DNA from: Lachnospiraceae bacterium
GTDB lineage: Bacteria; Bacillota; Clostridia; Lachnospirales; Lachnospiraceae
Length of the DNA: 44,007 nt
Assembly: GCA_017428105.1 (NCBI GenBank)
Contig: JAFRRM010000013.1
Span: 1-44,007, forward strand
Direction: 5' to 3'
This document shows, piece after piece, positions 23,394 through 36,200 of the stretch. Both the position numbers and the translations under genes were made by a program. The notes beneath the pieces are model-generated. The model ran no database searches, was not told the DNA's origin, and saw only the letters and a list, made by a program, of their open reading frames with translations. Every line of letters starts with the position of its first letter. Positions within the stretch are counted from its first letter, which is position 1.

Positions 23394-24242
23394 TTAATGC
23401 GTTCGCGCGGCGGATTCGACGACCTGGCGGAGCAGGACGGCGGAGGTGACGGCGCCGACGCCGCCGGGCACCGGGGTGATGGCGCGGGCGAGCGGGGCGG
23501 CTTCCGCCTGGTCCACGTCGCCGCACAGATGGCCGTCTTCCTTCCGGTGGATGCCCACGTCCACGATGACCTGGCCTTCGCCCAGGACGGCGGCGCCGAT
23601 CGCTTCAGGCCTGCCCAGGGCGGCCACGACGATGTCCGCTTCGCGCAACACGGCGCCAAGATCGGGCGTGCGGCTGTGGCAGATCGTGACGGTGGCGTTG
23701 CCGCGCAGCAGCAGCATGGCCAGCGGGCGGCCGACCACCTGCGAGCGGCCGATCACAGCGGCGCGGCGGCCTTCCGTCGGGATCCCGTAAAACCTCAGGA
23801 TCTCCATCACCGCGCGGGCCGTGGCCGGAGCGGGCCCGGTCCCGTTTTTGGAAAAGACGCCCGCCAGGGACAGGTCCGAGGCGCAGTCGGCGTCCTTTTC
23901 CGGCGCGATGCGGTTGCGGAGGAGGTCCGCGTCCAGATGCTTCGGCAGCGGGCTCAGCAGCAGGATGCCGTGAACGGACGGATCGCGGTCCAGGCCGTCC
24001 AGCGTGCGGGCTGCTTCCTCCTGCGGGACGGTCTCCGGCAGTTCGATGCGCCGGATCTCCACGCCGCTTTTCGGAGCGCCCTTCTCCAGGCCGGCCGCGT
24101 AGCTGGCGGTGTCCGGCCGGTCGCCGATGCGCACGACGGCCAGGCAGGGAACGATCCCCGCCGCTCTTAAGGCGTCCGATTCGGTTTTGCTGCGTTCCCG
24201 GATGGCTGCGGCCACGGGAGCGCCGAATAATATTTCAGCCAT
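23394..24242 (-). CDS. folD: Bifunctional methylenetetrahydrofolate dehydrogenase/cyclohydrolase (variant active site)
   Basis: A 282-residue FolD that interconverts methylene-, methenyl- and 10-formyl-tetrahydrofolate. Clear signatures are GILLLSPLPKHLDADLL, APEKDADCASDLSLAG and AVIGRSQVVGRPLAMLLL (NADP site). The usual catalytic pattern is Tyr-x3-Lys (for example YVASKRK). Here, in SYAAGLEKGA, the residue four after Tyr is Leu and the Lys comes two later. 'KDVDG' is also changed to KDADC. As I recall, a similar shift occurs in a clostridial FolD group, so this may be a subfamily trait rather than an inactivated enzyme. It lies next to fhs in the same direction, forming a C1 module. Confidence 0.92.
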   Translation of the reverse strand: MAEILFGAPVAAAIRERSKTESDALRAAGIVPCLAVVRIGDRPDTASYAAGLEKGAPKSGVEIRRIELPETVPQEEAARTLDGLDRDPSVHGILLLSPLPKHLDADLLRNRIAPEKDADCASDLSLAGVFSKNGTGPAPATARAVMEILRFYGIPTEGRRAAVIGRSQVVGRPLAMLLLRGNATVTICHSRTPDLGAVLREADIVVAALGRPEAIGAAVLGEGQVIVDVGIHRKEDGHLCGDVDQAEAAPLARAITPVPGGVGAVTSAVLLRQVVESAARTH

Positions 24243-24290
24243 GATGTCTTCCGCCCGCGGGCGGCCGGCGGCCGCCCCTGCGTTTTTTTC

Positions 24291-25961
24291 TCAGAACAGG
24301 CCCGTGATCACGCCGTTCTCGTCCACGTCGATGTTTTCCGCGGCGGGCTTCTTCGGCAGGCCGGGCATCGTCATGATGTCGCCGGTCAGCACGACCACGA
24401 AGCCGGCGCCGGCGCTGATGCGCACCTGGCGCACCGTCACGCGGAAGTTCCGGGGCGCGCCCAGTTTGGCCGCGTCGTCGGAGAAGGAATACTGGGTCTT
24501 GGCCATGCACACGGGCAGGCGGCCGTAGCCCAGGGATTCCAGCTTGTCCAGTTCCTTCACGGCCGGAGCCAGGAAGTCCACGCCATCCGCGTGATAGATC
24601 CGCTTCGCGACCGCTTCGATCTTCTCTTTCAGGCTCAATTCGTCCTCATAACAGAACCGGAATTCGGAAGGCACTTCGCACAGGCGCACGACTTCTTCCG
24701 CCAGCGCCTTGCCGCCATCGCCGCCCTTCATCCAGACTTCGGAGAGGACCACGTTCACGCCGAGGGCCCGGCACTTTTCCTCCACCAGGGCCAGCTCGGC
24801 TTCGGTATCGTCCGGGAACCGGTTGATGGCCACGACGGCAGGCAGGCCGTAGACCTGCGTGATGTTCTCCACGTGCTGCAGCAGGTTGGGCAGACCCTTT
24901 TCCAGTGCGGCCAGGTCTTCGTTCTTCAGCTGCGTCTTGGCCAGGCCGCCATGCATCTTGAGCGCGCGCACCGTGGCGACGATCACGACCGCGGAGGGGG
25001 TCAGGCCCGCCATGCGGCACTTGATGTCCAGGAATTTCTCCGCGCCCAGGTCCGCGCCGAAGCCGGCCTCGGTCACCACGTAATCGCCGGTCTTCAGGGC
25101 CATGCGGGTCGCGGTCACGGAGTTGCAGCCGTGCGCGATGTTGGCGAACGGGCCGCCGTGCACGAACGCGGGCGTGTGCTCCAGCGTCTGCACCAGATTG
25201 GGCTTTAAGGCGTCTTTCAGGAGCGCGGCCATCGCACCCTGTGCATGCAGGTCGCCCGCGGTGACGGGCCGGTCATCCAGGTCATAGCCGATGACGATGC
25301 GGGCCAGACGGGCCTTTAAGTCCGTGATGTCCGAAGCCAGGCACAGGATCGCCATGATCTCCGACGCCACGGTGATGTCGAAGCCGTCCTGGCGGGGAAA
25401 GCCGTTGGCCTTGCCGCCCAGGCTCACCACGATCTCGCGCAGCGCGCGGTCGTTCATGTCCACCGCCCGCTTCCAGGTGATGCGGCGCGCGTCGATCCGC
25501 AGGGCATTGCCCTGGTGGATGTGATTGTCGATCATGGCCGCCAGCAGATTGTTGGCCGCGCCGATCGCGTGGAAGTCGCCGGTAAAATGCAGGTTGATGT
25601 CCTCCATGGGGACCACCTGGGCGTAGCCGCCGCCGGCCGCGCCGCCCTTGATCCCGAACACGGGTCCCAGCGAGGGCTCGCGCAGGGCGACCATCACGTT
25701 TTTGCCGATCTTCCGCAGGCCGTCAGCCAGCCCGATCGTCGTGGTGGTCTTGCCTTCCCCGGCGGGGGTGGGCGTGATGGCCGTCACCAGGATCAGCTTG
25801 CCGTCCGGCCGGTCCGCCCGGTCCTGCAGCAGGCTGTAATCCACCTTGGCCTTGTAATTCCCGTACTGTTCCAGATACTTCTCATCGATCCCGGCGGTCT
25901 TTGCCACTTCCCGGATGTGCTGCTTCTCGCAGGCCTGCGCAATGGCGATGTCAGTTAACAT
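24291..25961 (-). CDS. fhs: Formate-tetrahydrofolate ligase
   Basis: ATP-dependent formyl-THF synthetase of 556 residues, the standard family length. The P-loop-like motif [20 protein letters not shown] is complete, and [20 protein letters not shown] and [17 protein letters not shown] are highly conserved family segments. The start at [14 protein letters not shown] (25961) follows GGAAAGGAAG; the longer frame upstream contains no family sequence and crosses a stem-loop (CCCGGCA/TGCCGGG, 25982-25999) in the leader. In an anaerobe the enzyme either fixes formate into folate C1 units or makes ATP from formyl-THF. folD follows it. Confidence 0.97.
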   Translation of the reverse strand: MLTDIAIAQACEKQHIREVAKTAGIDEKYLEQYGNYKAKVDYSLLQDRADRPDGKLILVTAITPTPAGEGKTTTTIGLADGLRKIGKNVMVALREPSLGPVFGIKGGAAGGGYAQVVPMEDINLHFTGDFHAIGAANNLLAAMIDNHIHQGNALRIDARRITWKRAVDMNDRALREIVVSLGGKANGFPRQDGFDITVASEIMAILCLASDITDLKARLARIVIGYDLDDRPVTAGDLHAQGAMAALLKDALKPNLVQTLEHTPAFVHGGPFANIAHGCNSVTATRMALKTGDYVVTEAGFGADLGAEKFLDIKCRMAGLTPSAVVIVATVRALKMHGGLAKTQLKNEDLAALEKGLPNLLQHVENITQVYGLPAVVAINRFPDDTEAELALVEEKCRALGVNVVLSEVWMKGGDGGKALAEEVVRLCEVPSEFRFCYEDELSLKEKIEAVAKRIYHADGVDFLAPAVKELDKLESLGYGRLPVCMAKTQYSFSDDAAKLGAPRNFRVTVRQVRISAGAGFVVVLTGDIMTMPGLPKKPAAENIDVDENGVITGLF

Positions 25962-26153
25962 GGTCTTCCTTTCCTGTCTGTCCCGGCATGCGTGCCGGGG
26001 GATGATATGGCTTCCGCGGCGTGACACTTTGCGCGTCATTGCTCGCCTTTTACCCTCTGTTTCCGTTGAAAATGCGTCGTTTCGCGCCATTCTGCCGGCG
26101 CCCGGTCTCCGCTCCCTATAATGACCCTGCTTTTCATAAAGGAGGACATTATC

Positions 26154-26504
26154 ATGATCTCAGAACGCCTGGCGTCCCTGCGAAAGGGCACCGGAAAGAC
26201 TCAGGACGACGTGGCTGACGAGCTCCACATGGCCCGCAGCACCTACAGCTCCTATGAGACCGGAAGACGTCTGCCGCAGGCCGACGCCCTGGTCAGCCTG
26301 GCCCGGTATTTCGGGACCACCGCGGACTATCTGCTGGGTCTCTCGGACGAGCCCCGGCCGGTCCCGTCCCTGGACGAAAAGGGCCGTGCCGTCGTCCGCT
26401 GCTATCAGGATGCGGACTTCCGCGGCCGGGAGACCATCTACCGCCTCGCGCTGCAGGAAAAGATCCAGTACGGCGGCGGGACGGACGGCGCTCCGGCGCC
26501 CTGA
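26154..26504 (+). CDS. XRE-family helix-turn-helix regulator
   Basis: A 116-residue protein with a Cro/C1-type DNA-binding domain over residues 1-62: [20 protein letters not shown], then [20 protein letters not shown] and [13 protein letters not shown], the usual HTH_3 endings. The C-terminal 50 residues are not recognisable. AAAGGAGG lies before the ATG at 26154, so this start is preferred over an upstream ATG that overlaps the -10-like TATAAT at 26117-26122. It diverges from fhs, and its stop lies two bases from the prfB stop with no terminator between. Targets are unknown; autoregulation is common for such small proteins. Confidence 0.88.
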   Translation: MISERLASLRKGTGKTQDDVADELHMARSTYSSYETGRRLPQADALVSLARYFGTTADYLLGLSDEPRPVPSLDEKGRAVVRCYQDADFRGRETIYRLALQEKIQYGGGTDGAPAP

Positions 26505-26505
26505 C

Positions 26506-27633
26506 TTAAGCCTGCGGCGGCGCCTGCTTTTCCAGCGCCTTCGCCTTCAGGAACCCGTAGATGAAGCGGTCGATGTCGCCGTCCAGCACGGCGGCGGCAT
26601 TGCCCGTTTCCACGTTCGTGCGCAGATCCTTGACCATGGTGTAGGGCTGCAGCACGTACGAGCGGATCTGGGAGCCGAAATTATTGTCCCGGACCACGCC
26701 GCGGATGTCCGCCGCCTTCTCCAGATTGGCCTGCTGCTTCAGGATCAGCAGCTTGGCCTTCAGCATCTGCATGGCTTTGTCTTTATTCTGATACTGGGAG
26801 CGCTCGTTCTGGCACTGCACCACGATCCCGGTCGGGAAGTGGGTGATGCGGATGGCGGACGAGGTCTTGTTGACCTTCTGGCCGCCGGCGCCGCTGGAGC
26901 GGAACACGTCGATGCGGATGTCGTCGTCCGGGATGTCGATGTCCAGGTCCTCTTCGATGTCCGGCATCACGTCGCAGGACACGAAGGACGTCTCGCGCTT
27001 GCCCGCCGCGTTGAACGGGGAGATGCGCACCAGGCGGTGCACCCCGTGCTCGGACTTGAGCAGGCCGTAGGCGTGATAGCCGTTGATCTGGATCGTGACG
27101 GACTTGATGCCCGCTTCTTCGCCTTCCAGCATGTCCAGCAATTCCACTTCGAAGCCTTTTTTCGCGGCCCAGCGGGTGTACATGCGGTACAGCATGGAGC
27201 ACCAGTCGCAGGACTCGGTGCCGCCGGCGCCGGCCCGCAGGGTCAGGATCGCGTTGTCCGCGTCAAATTCGCCGGACAGCAGCGTTTCCATGCGCAGCGC
27301 TTCCAGCTCGTCTTTGAGGGCGGCCAGCAGTTCGCCCACTTCTTCGGCGACCGCCGGGTCCTCTTCCTCATATCCCATCTCGATCAGGACTTCGATGTCC
27401 TCATACTGGCGGGAGAGGCCCTCCAGCTGGGCGACGGTGTCCTTCAGATTCTTGAGTTCCGAGGAGACCTTCGCGGCGCGGACCGGATCGTTCCAGAAGT
27501 CCGGCTCTTCCATCATCTTGTCCAGTTCGGTGATGCGGTTCTGCTTTCCCTTGACGTCCAGCGATTCCCAGACTTCCTGCAGCGGGGCCTTTAAGGCCGC
27601 CAGTTCGGATTTGTAATTATCTAATTCGACCAT
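26506..27633 (-). CDS. prfB: Peptide chain release factor 2
   Basis: RF2 of 375 residues, terminating translation at UGA and UAA. The stop-codon recognition motif SPF (RISPFNAAGKRETSF) and the peptidyl-transferase motif GAGGQKVNKTSSAIR are both present. The gene is one uninterrupted frame: at the point where most prfB genes have an in-frame UGA with a +1 frameshift (near codon 25), the sequence reads straight through ESLDVKGKQNRI. This copy therefore lacks the autoregulatory frameshift. It lies 22 bases downstream of secA, a common pairing in Firmicutes. Confidence 0.97.
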   Translation of the reverse strand: MVELDNYKSELAALKAPLQEVWESLDVKGKQNRITELDKMMEEPDFWNDPVRAAKVSSELKNLKDTVAQLEGLSRQYEDIEVLIEMGYEEEDPAVAEEVGELLAALKDELEALRMETLLSGEFDADNAILTLRAGAGGTESCDWCSMLYRMYTRWAAKKGFEVELLDMLEGEEAGIKSVTIQINGYHAYGLLKSEHGVHRLVRISPFNAAGKRETSFVSCDVMPDIEEDLDIDIPDDDIRIDVFRSSGAGGQKVNKTSSAIRITHFPTGIVVQCQNERSQYQNKDKAMQMLKAKLLILKQQANLEKAADIRGVVRDNNFGSQIRSYVLQPYTMVKDLRTNVETGNAAAVLDGDIDRFIYGFLKAKALEKQAPPQA

Positions 27634-27655
27634 ACGTGTTTTCCCGTGATCCTGA

Positions 27656-30220
<2,565 letters not shown>

Positions 30221-30248
30221 CTATTCCTTACCTCGTTGCTTTTCTCAT

Positions 30249-30307
30249 CTGACAGGGGGACGGTTCCTTTGTCAGCTTTTCAGACAGGGGGACGGTTCCT
30301 TTGTCAG
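30249..30307 (+). repeat. REP-like palindromic repeats, two tandem copies
   Basis: Units at 30249-30275 and 30281-30307 share GGGGGACGGTTCCTTTGTCAG with the 4.75-kb pair and have the same orientation. They lie between the metG stop and the secA start, where their hairpins could tune read-through. Confidence 0.85.
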
Positions 30308-30335
30308 CTTTTCCCGTCCTGCGGCGGTCCGCCGT

Positions 30336-32312
30336 TTACCGGATCTCGGCGCCGGCGCCCACGGGCCGTCCCACGGTCATCAGGGACAGGTTCCCCTCCG
30401 CGTCTTCCGCGGACAGCAGCATGCCTTCGGAGATCAGGCCCGCCAGCTTCGCGGGCTTTAAGTTCACGATGGCCATGACCTGTTTGCCGACCAGTTCTTC
30501 CGGCTTGTACCAGGCTTTGATGCCGGAGACGATCTGGCGCTTCTCGCCGCCGAAATCGATCTCAAACCGGAGCAGTTTCCGGGACTTCGGGACTTCTTCG
30601 CAGACCAGGACGGTGCCGACGCGGAACTCCAGCTTTTCAAAGTCTTCGTATTCCACTTCGGGCTTGTGGGCCGGGGGAGCGGGCTCCTCCGCGGGCGCTT
30701 CGGCCTCCGCCGGCGCGGGTTCGGGCGCCGGGGCGGGGAACAGTTCCTCCACCTTCTTCATGACGGCCGCGGGATCCAGACGCGCGAACAGCTGCTCCGG
30801 TGCTTCCGTCACTTTCGTTTCGGGCAGCAGGCCGAATCCGCCGAGCTGCTCAAACGGCCGGATCTCCGTCCCGAGCTGCTTCACGATCTTCGCCGCCGTA
30901 TCGGGCAGGAAGGGGGCCAGCAGGCTGGCGCCGATGGTCAGGCCTTCGGCCAGGTGGTACAGCACGGAGGCCAGGCGGTCCTGCTTTGCCGGATCCTTGG
31001 CCAGCGCCCAGGGCGTCGTTTCATCGATATATTTGTTGCAGCGCTTGAACAGTTCCCAGATATGCGTCAGGGCATCCGCCACGTGCAGGGTCTCCATGTC
31101 CTTTTCCACGCGGGCGGGGATCTCCTTCGCCAGGGCGATCAGCTCCTCGTCCACGGGCTCATGCACGCCGGCCTTCCACACGCGGCCGCCGAAATACTTG
31201 TTGCTCATGGCCACGGTGCGGTTCAGAAGGTTGCCCAGCACGTTGGCCAGGTCGGTGTTGATGCGCTCGATCAGCAGGTCCCAGGTGATGACGCCGTCGT
31301 TTTCGAACGGCATCTCGTGCAGCACGAAATAGCGCACGGCGTCCAGGCCGAACATGCTGATCAGCTGGTCCGCATACAGCACGTTGCCGCGGGATTTGCT
31401 CATCTTGCCGTCGCCCTGCAGCAGCCAGGGATGGCCGAACACCTGCTTCGGAAGCGGCTCGCCCAGCGCCATCAGGAAGATGGGCCAGTAAATGGTGTGG
31501 AAGCGGATGATGTCCTTGCCGATGACGTGCACGTCCGCCGGCCAGAACTTTTTGTACAGGTCCCCGCTTTCGCCGTCCGCCTGATAGCCCAGCGTGGTGA
31601 TGTAGTTGGACAGCGCGTCCAGCCACACGTAGACCACGTGCTTGTCGTCAAAGCTCACCGGGATGCCCCACTTGAAGGACGTGCGGGAGACGCACAGGTC
31701 CTGCAGGCCGGGCAGCAGGAAATTGTTCATCATCTCGTTCTTGCGGGAGACGGGCTGGATGAATTCCGGGTGCTCGTTGATGTACGCGATCAGCCGGTCC
31801 GCATATTTGCTCATGCGGAAGAAATACGCCTCTTCGGACGCGCGCACGAGCGGCCGGCCGCAGTCCGGGCACTTGCCGTCCGTGACCTGCGATTCCGTGA
31901 AGAAGGACTCGTCGGGCACGCAGTACCAGCCTTCGTAGGCGCCTTTATAGATGTCGCCCTGGTCGTACAGCTTCTTGAAGATCTTCTGCACCTGGGCTTC
32001 ATGGTAATCATCCGTGGTGCGGACGAAGTAATCATAGGAAATGTTCAGGGAATCCCAAATGCCGCGGATGTCGCCGGCGATCCTGTCCACGAACGCCTTG
32101 GGCTCCATCCCGGCGGCTTTTGCCTTCTCCTCGATCTTCTGGCCGTGCTCGTCGGTGCCGGTCTGGAAGAAGACGTCGTAGCCCTGCGCGCGGCGGAAGC
32201 GGGCGATCGCGTCCGTCAGGACGATCTCGTAGCAGTTGCCGATGTGCGGCTTGCCGGAAGCGTACGCGATGGCGGTGGTAATATAGTAAGGTTTGTCAGG
32301 ATAAGTCTGCAT
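30336..32312 (-). CDS. metG: Methionyl-tRNA synthetase with C-terminal tRNA-binding domain
   Basis: Class I synthetase of 658 residues. The HIGH motif is KPHIGNCYEIV, and the KMSKS loop is GDGKMSKSRGNVLY. One zinc knuckle CPDCGRP is visible in the insertion domain. After an Ala/Glu/Pro-rich linker (about residues 520-550) comes the Trbp111-like OB domain FEKLEFRVGTVLVCEEVPKS to the end, which strengthens tRNA binding. GGAG precedes the ATG. A promoter with 17-base spacing and a leader hairpin lie upstream; I see no T-box. Confidence 0.97.
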   Translation of the reverse strand: MQTYPDKPYYITTAIAYASGKPHIGNCYEIVLTDAIARFRRAQGYDVFFQTGTDEHGQKIEEKAKAAGMEPKAFVDRIAGDIRGIWDSLNISYDYFVRTTDDYHEAQVQKIFKKLYDQGDIYKGAYEGWYCVPDESFFTESQVTDGKCPDCGRPLVRASEEAYFFRMSKYADRLIAYINEHPEFIQPVSRKNEMMNNFLLPGLQDLCVSRTSFKWGIPVSFDDKHVVYVWLDALSNYITTLGYQADGESGDLYKKFWPADVHVIGKDIIRFHTIYWPIFLMALGEPLPKQVFGHPWLLQGDGKMSKSRGNVLYADQLISMFGLDAVRYFVLHEMPFENDGVITWDLLIERINTDLANVLGNLLNRTVAMSNKYFGGRVWKAGVHEPVDEELIALAKEIPARVEKDMETLHVADALTHIWELFKRCNKYIDETTPWALAKDPAKQDRLASVLYHLAEGLTIGASLLAPFLPDTAAKIVKQLGTEIRPFEQLGGFGLLPETKVTEAPEQLFARLDPAAVMKKVEELFPAPAPEPAPAEAEAPAEEPAPPAHKPEVEYEDFEKLEFRVGTVLVCEEVPKSRKLLRFEIDFGGEKRQIVSGIKAWYKPEELVGKQVMAIVNLKPAKLAGLISEGMLLSAEDAEGNLSLMTVGRPVGAGAEIR

Positions 32313-32340
32313 ATGGTCTCCTTTTTTCCCTGCCGGACCG

Positions 32341-32413
32341 CTTCTTGTGCATACACAAAGAAGCCCTGCCGGGCATTTGGGTCAAGTATATCATAAGAAT
32401 CCGCCTCTTGCAA
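32341..32413 (-). promoter_or_regulatory. metG promoter and leader hairpin
   Basis: On the minus strand TTGCAA (32408-32413) and TATACT (32385-32390) are spaced 17 bases. The leader of roughly 65 bases contains a stem of nine pairs with one bulged T (arms CTTCTTTGTG and CACAAGAAG, loop TATG; 32341-32363), ending about 28 bases before the start codon. No T-run follows, so it is a leader structure rather than a terminator. Confidence 0.7.
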
Positions 32414-32474
32414 TATCTCCCGCCGCAAAGAATGGCAAAAGCGCGGGCATCCCGACCGGTTTTTGACATTTTTC

Positions 32475-32502
32475 TTGACTTTTTCCGAAAAAACTTTATC
32501 CT
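32475..32502 (+). promoter_or_regulatory. Promoter of the small lipoprotein gene
   Basis: TTGACT (32475-32480), 16 bases, then TATCCT (32497-32502), about 77 bases before the ATG. The sequence around it is AT-rich. A second TTGACA 11 bases upstream has no matching -10. Confidence 0.55.
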
Positions 32503-32579
32503 AGAAGAGCGGAAAGGAACCGCCCCGCACCGCGGGCCGGCGCAGTCCCCTTTCAGAAGAGAATGCAAGGAGAAAGAAC

Positions 32580-33122
32580 ATGATGAAAAAAATCGCTGCC
32601 CTGCTGTTATGTTTCCTGATGATCGTTTCCCTGGCCGCGTGTTCGAGCTCGCCGGCTCCGACCCAGCCGGCCACGACCCCGGCCGTGACCACGGACGCCA
32701 TAGAGGAGCACTTAGACCTGATCCCCTTCGTGAAAGACGGAGAGATCTATTTTGACATCCACGTGACGGACGCGATCAAGAACTTCGCGGTCAAGGTCGA
32801 CGGCAAACCCGTGGAAGCGGGCAAAGGACTTTCCTTCACGGACAAGACCCAGATCACCTTTGAAGGGGAAGCCGATGCGGACAAGTCCCTCGACATGTAT
32901 GTCATCTTCGGCGTGAAAGACGGCAACTACTACCGTTTCAACCAGTCCATCAGCAATGGGCTGGACGCCGACCGCGCGATGGAACGGCTCCCCAAGGTGA
33001 TCTCCGACGTTCTGTCCGGCAACAACAAGATCCTGGTCATCGTCACGGAAAAGCCCGGGGACTGGGATCACAACCTCAGCGACAAGCTGAACGATTTCCT
33101 GACTCCGCTGGTGGGCAAATAA
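32580..33122 (+). CDS. Small lipoprotein of unknown function
   Basis: A 180-residue protein with a typical lipoprotein signal peptide (MMKKIAALLLCFLMIVSLAAC, lipobox LAAC, Cys21) and a short Pro/Thr linker. The body has a beta-rich feel (FDIHVTDAIKNFAVKVDGKP, KTQITFEGEADADKSLDMYV) and ends with a helix-like stretch, LSDKLNDFLTPLVGK. I do not recognise a family. AAGGAG precedes the ATG. It has its own promoter and terminator, so it is a single-gene unit between divergent metG and nifJ; no functional link is visible. Confidence 0.8.
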   Translation: MMKKIAALLLCFLMIVSLAACSSSPAPTQPATTPAVTTDAIEEHLDLIPFVKDGEIYFDIHVTDAIKNFAVKVDGKPVEAGKGLSFTDKTQITFEGEADADKSLDMYVIFGVKDGNYYRFNQSISNGLDADRAMERLPKVISDVLSGNNKILVIVTEKPGDWDHNLSDKLNDFLTPLVGK

Positions 33123-33146
33123 GCCGCCGCACCCGGACGGTCACGG

Positions 33147-33176
33147 AGGGACGCCCCGCGCGTCCCTCTTTTTTTA
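33147..33176 (+). terminator. Rho-independent terminator of the lipoprotein gene
   Basis: The 9-bp stem GAGGGACGC/GCGTCCCTC has a 5-base loop, followed by seven T residues. Confidence 0.92.
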
Positions 33177-33188
33177 TGGCTCCACGTG

Positions 33189-33217
33189 TTGAATTTCCGT
33201 TTCGAATCATCTATAAT
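33189..33217 (+). promoter_or_regulatory. nifJ promoter
   Basis: TTGAAT (33189-33194), exactly 17 bases, then TATAAT (33212-33217). The leader is about 60 bases and AT-rich, with two similar TTTTTTGAT elements at about 33220 and 33255 that might be regulator contacts; no known operator (Rex, Fur) is recognisable. Confidence 0.75.
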
Positions 33218-33283
33218 GATTTTTTGATAAGAATTTTCGTGCTTTCCCAAAATCTTTTTTGATCGAAAAGGAATCATATCACT

Positions 33284-36200
33284 ATGGCAAAAGAGCAATT
33301 TATGGTTGTTGACGGAAACGAAGCCGCCGCATACGTGGCCTATGCGTTTTCCGAAGTGGCGGCGATCTATCCCATCACGCCTTCTTCCCCTATGGCGGAA
33401 AAGACCGACGAATGGTCCGCGAACGGCCGGAAGAACCTGTTCGGGCAGACGGTCTCCCTGGTCGAGATGCAGTCCGAAGCCGGCGCCATCGGCGCGGTGC
33501 ACGGCGCACTGGAGGCGGGCTCCCTGGCCACCTCCTTCACTTCCTCCCAGGGCCTGATGCTGATGATCCCGGTGCTGCACCGCATCAGCGGCACGCGCCA
33601 GCCCGCCGTGCTGCACGTGGCGTCCCGCACCGTCGGCACGCACGCGATGTCGATCTTCGGCGATCACAGCGACGTCATGAACTGCCGCCAGACCGGCTTC
33701 GCCCAGCTGTCCACCGGCTCCGTACAGGAAGTCATGGACCTGGCCGCCGTCGCCCATCTGTGCGCCGTGAAGGCCCGCGTGCCGTTCATGCATTTCTTTG
33801 ACGGCTTCCGCACCTCGCATGAGATCCAGAAGATCCGCGCCATCCCCTATGAAGAATTCGGCAAACTGCTCGACTGGGACGCCGTGAAGAAGTTCCGCGC
33901 GGAAGCGCTGAATCCGAACCATCCCACGCTGCGCAACACCGTCCAGAACCCGGACGTTTATTTCCAGTTCCGCGAAGCCAACAACCGCTTCTACGACGGC
34001 CTGCCCGCGCTGGTAGAGGAATACATGGGCCGGATCAATGAGATCACGGGCCAGGATTACCACGTGTTCAATTACTTCGGCGCGCCGGACGCGGAGCGCG
34101 TGATCGTCGCCATGGGCTCCGTGAGCGGGACCGTGCGCGAGACCGTGAACGTGCTGAACGCCGCGGGCGGAAAGGTCGGCTTCCTGCAGGTACACCTGTT
34201 CAACCCGTTCTCCGCGGAGATGTTCCGGGCCGCGCTGCCGAAGACCGTAAAGAAGATCGCCGTTCTGGACCGCTGCAAGGAAATGGGCGCGGCGGGCGAC
34301 CCGCTGTACCTGGCGGTCTGCGCCGCGTTCACGAACCGGAAGGACGCCCCGTACATCGTCGGCGGCCGCTACGGCCTCTCCTCCAAGGACACGACGCCCG
34401 CGCAGATGAAGGCGGTGTTCGACCACCTGCTGGCGGACGAGCCGTGGGGCAATTTCACCGTCGGCATCACGGACGACGTGACGCACCGCTCCCTGCCCGT
34501 CGGCGCGCCGCTGGCCATCCCGTACAGGAAGATGGTGGCGTGCAAGTTCTGGGGCCTGGGCAGCGACGGCACGGTCGGCGCGAACAAGAACTCCATCAAG
34601 ATCATCGGCCAGAACACACCGATGTATACGCAGGCCTATTTCGAATACGACACCAAGAAATCCTTCGGCATCACGCGCAGCCACCTGCGCTTCGGCGAGG
34701 AGCCCATCATCGGCTCCTACCTGGTGACCGAGGCGGATTTCGTGGCCTGCCACAACCAGTCCTTCCTGAAGAAATACGACATCCTGTCCGAGCTGAAGCC
34801 GGGCGGCACCTTCCTGCTCAACACCTCCTGGAACGAGGCGGAGCTGGAGGAGAAGCTGCCGGCCGAAGTGAAGCGCCTGCTGGCGGAAAAGAATGCGAAA
34901 TTCTATATCATCGACGCCAACACGATCGCCCGCGAGCTGGGCCTGGGCAACCACGCCTCCATGGTCCTGCAGTCCGCGTTCTTCACGCTGGCGGACATCA
35001 TCCCCATGGAGGAGGCCCTGGGCTACATGAAGACCGCCGCGGAGAAGACCTTCCGCAAAAAGGGCGGTGAGGTGGTGCAGATGAACCTGGCCGCCATCGA
35101 CCAGGGGGCCGGCCACGTGCACCGCGTGGAGATCCCGGCCGCCTGGAAAAACGCGGAGGACGAAGGCACGTCTCCCGTCACCGCGTTCGGCGTTCTGCCA
35201 ACGGATCCGCCGTTCATCAAAAACATCCTGCGGCCCATCAACGCCTTAAAGGGCGACGACCTGCCGGTCTCCGCCTTCGCGGGGATCGAGGACGGCACCA
35301 TGCCGCTGGGCACTACCGCCTATGAAAAGCGCGGCATCGCCACCCAGCTTCCGGTCTGGGATCCCGCGGTCTGCGCCCAGTGCAACCGCTGCTCGTTCGT
35401 CTGTCCGCACGCGGTCATCCGGCCGTACCTGCTGAACGAGGAAGAAAAGGCGAACGCGCCGGAAGGCTTCGCGGCCGTTCCCGCCAAAGGCGCCGCCGGC
35501 CTGTATTTCTCCCTGCAGATCAGCGACATGGACTGCACCGGCTGCGGCTCCTGCGTGGCCTCCTGCCCGCTTTCCGGCAAAGCGCTCCGGATGGAGCAGG
35601 TGGACCGCGAGCTGACCCTGACCCCCGCCTGGGAGTACGGCCTGACCGTCACCGAAAAGGACGCGTTCAAAGCCGACACCGTCAAGGGCAGCCAGTTCAG
35701 ACAGCCGCTGTGCGAATTCTCCGGCGCCTGCGCGGGCTGCGGCGAAACGCCCTACGCCAAGCTGCTGACCCAGCTCTTCGGCGACCGCATGTACTGGGCC
35801 AACGCCACGGGCTGCTCGCAGGCCTGGGGCGCCGCCATGCCGTCCATCCCGTATACCGTGAACAAAGAGGGCAAGGGTCCGGCCTGGAGCAACTCGCTGT
35901 TTGAGAACAACGCGGAGTTCTGTCTGGGCATCGCGCTGTCCGCCAAGCAGCAGCGCCGCAAGATGAAGGCCCGCATGGAGGAACTGCGGACGCTCGTGAG
36001 CGACGGCTCACTGGCTGAGGCCATCGACGCCTGGCTGGAAGCCTTCTCGGACATCAACGCGTCGGCGGACGCTTCCAAGAAGCTGCTGGCCGTGCTGGCG
36101 GAGACCGAACCCGAAGGCCGCGCCGGCGAGCTCAAGGCCGAGATCCTCCAGAATGCGGAGCACCTGAACAAGCAGGCCGTCTGGATGTACGGCGGCGACG

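Noticed and set aside
32313..32420. T-box riboswitch upstream of metG
   Set aside because: The leader is only about 65 bases and has no T-box consensus (AGGGTGGNACCGCG) or antiterminator; only a simple hairpin is present.
32296..32568. Open frame of 90 residues upstream of metG on the minus strand
   Set aside because: It spans the metG promoter and leader hairpin and overlaps the metG start; no RBS and no recognisable protein features.
33218..33284. Rex or Fur operator in the nifJ leader
   Set aside because: No TTGTGAA-type or Fur-box dyad; only two loosely similar TTTTTTGAT stretches are present, too weak to name.
33068..35122. 684-residue open frame antisense to nifJ
   Set aside because: Mirror frame of a conserved GC-rich gene; composition (His, Gln, Arg, Val) is typical of antisense shadows. 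Same reasoning for the long frames opposite secA (27668-29491) and the symporter (36909-38276).
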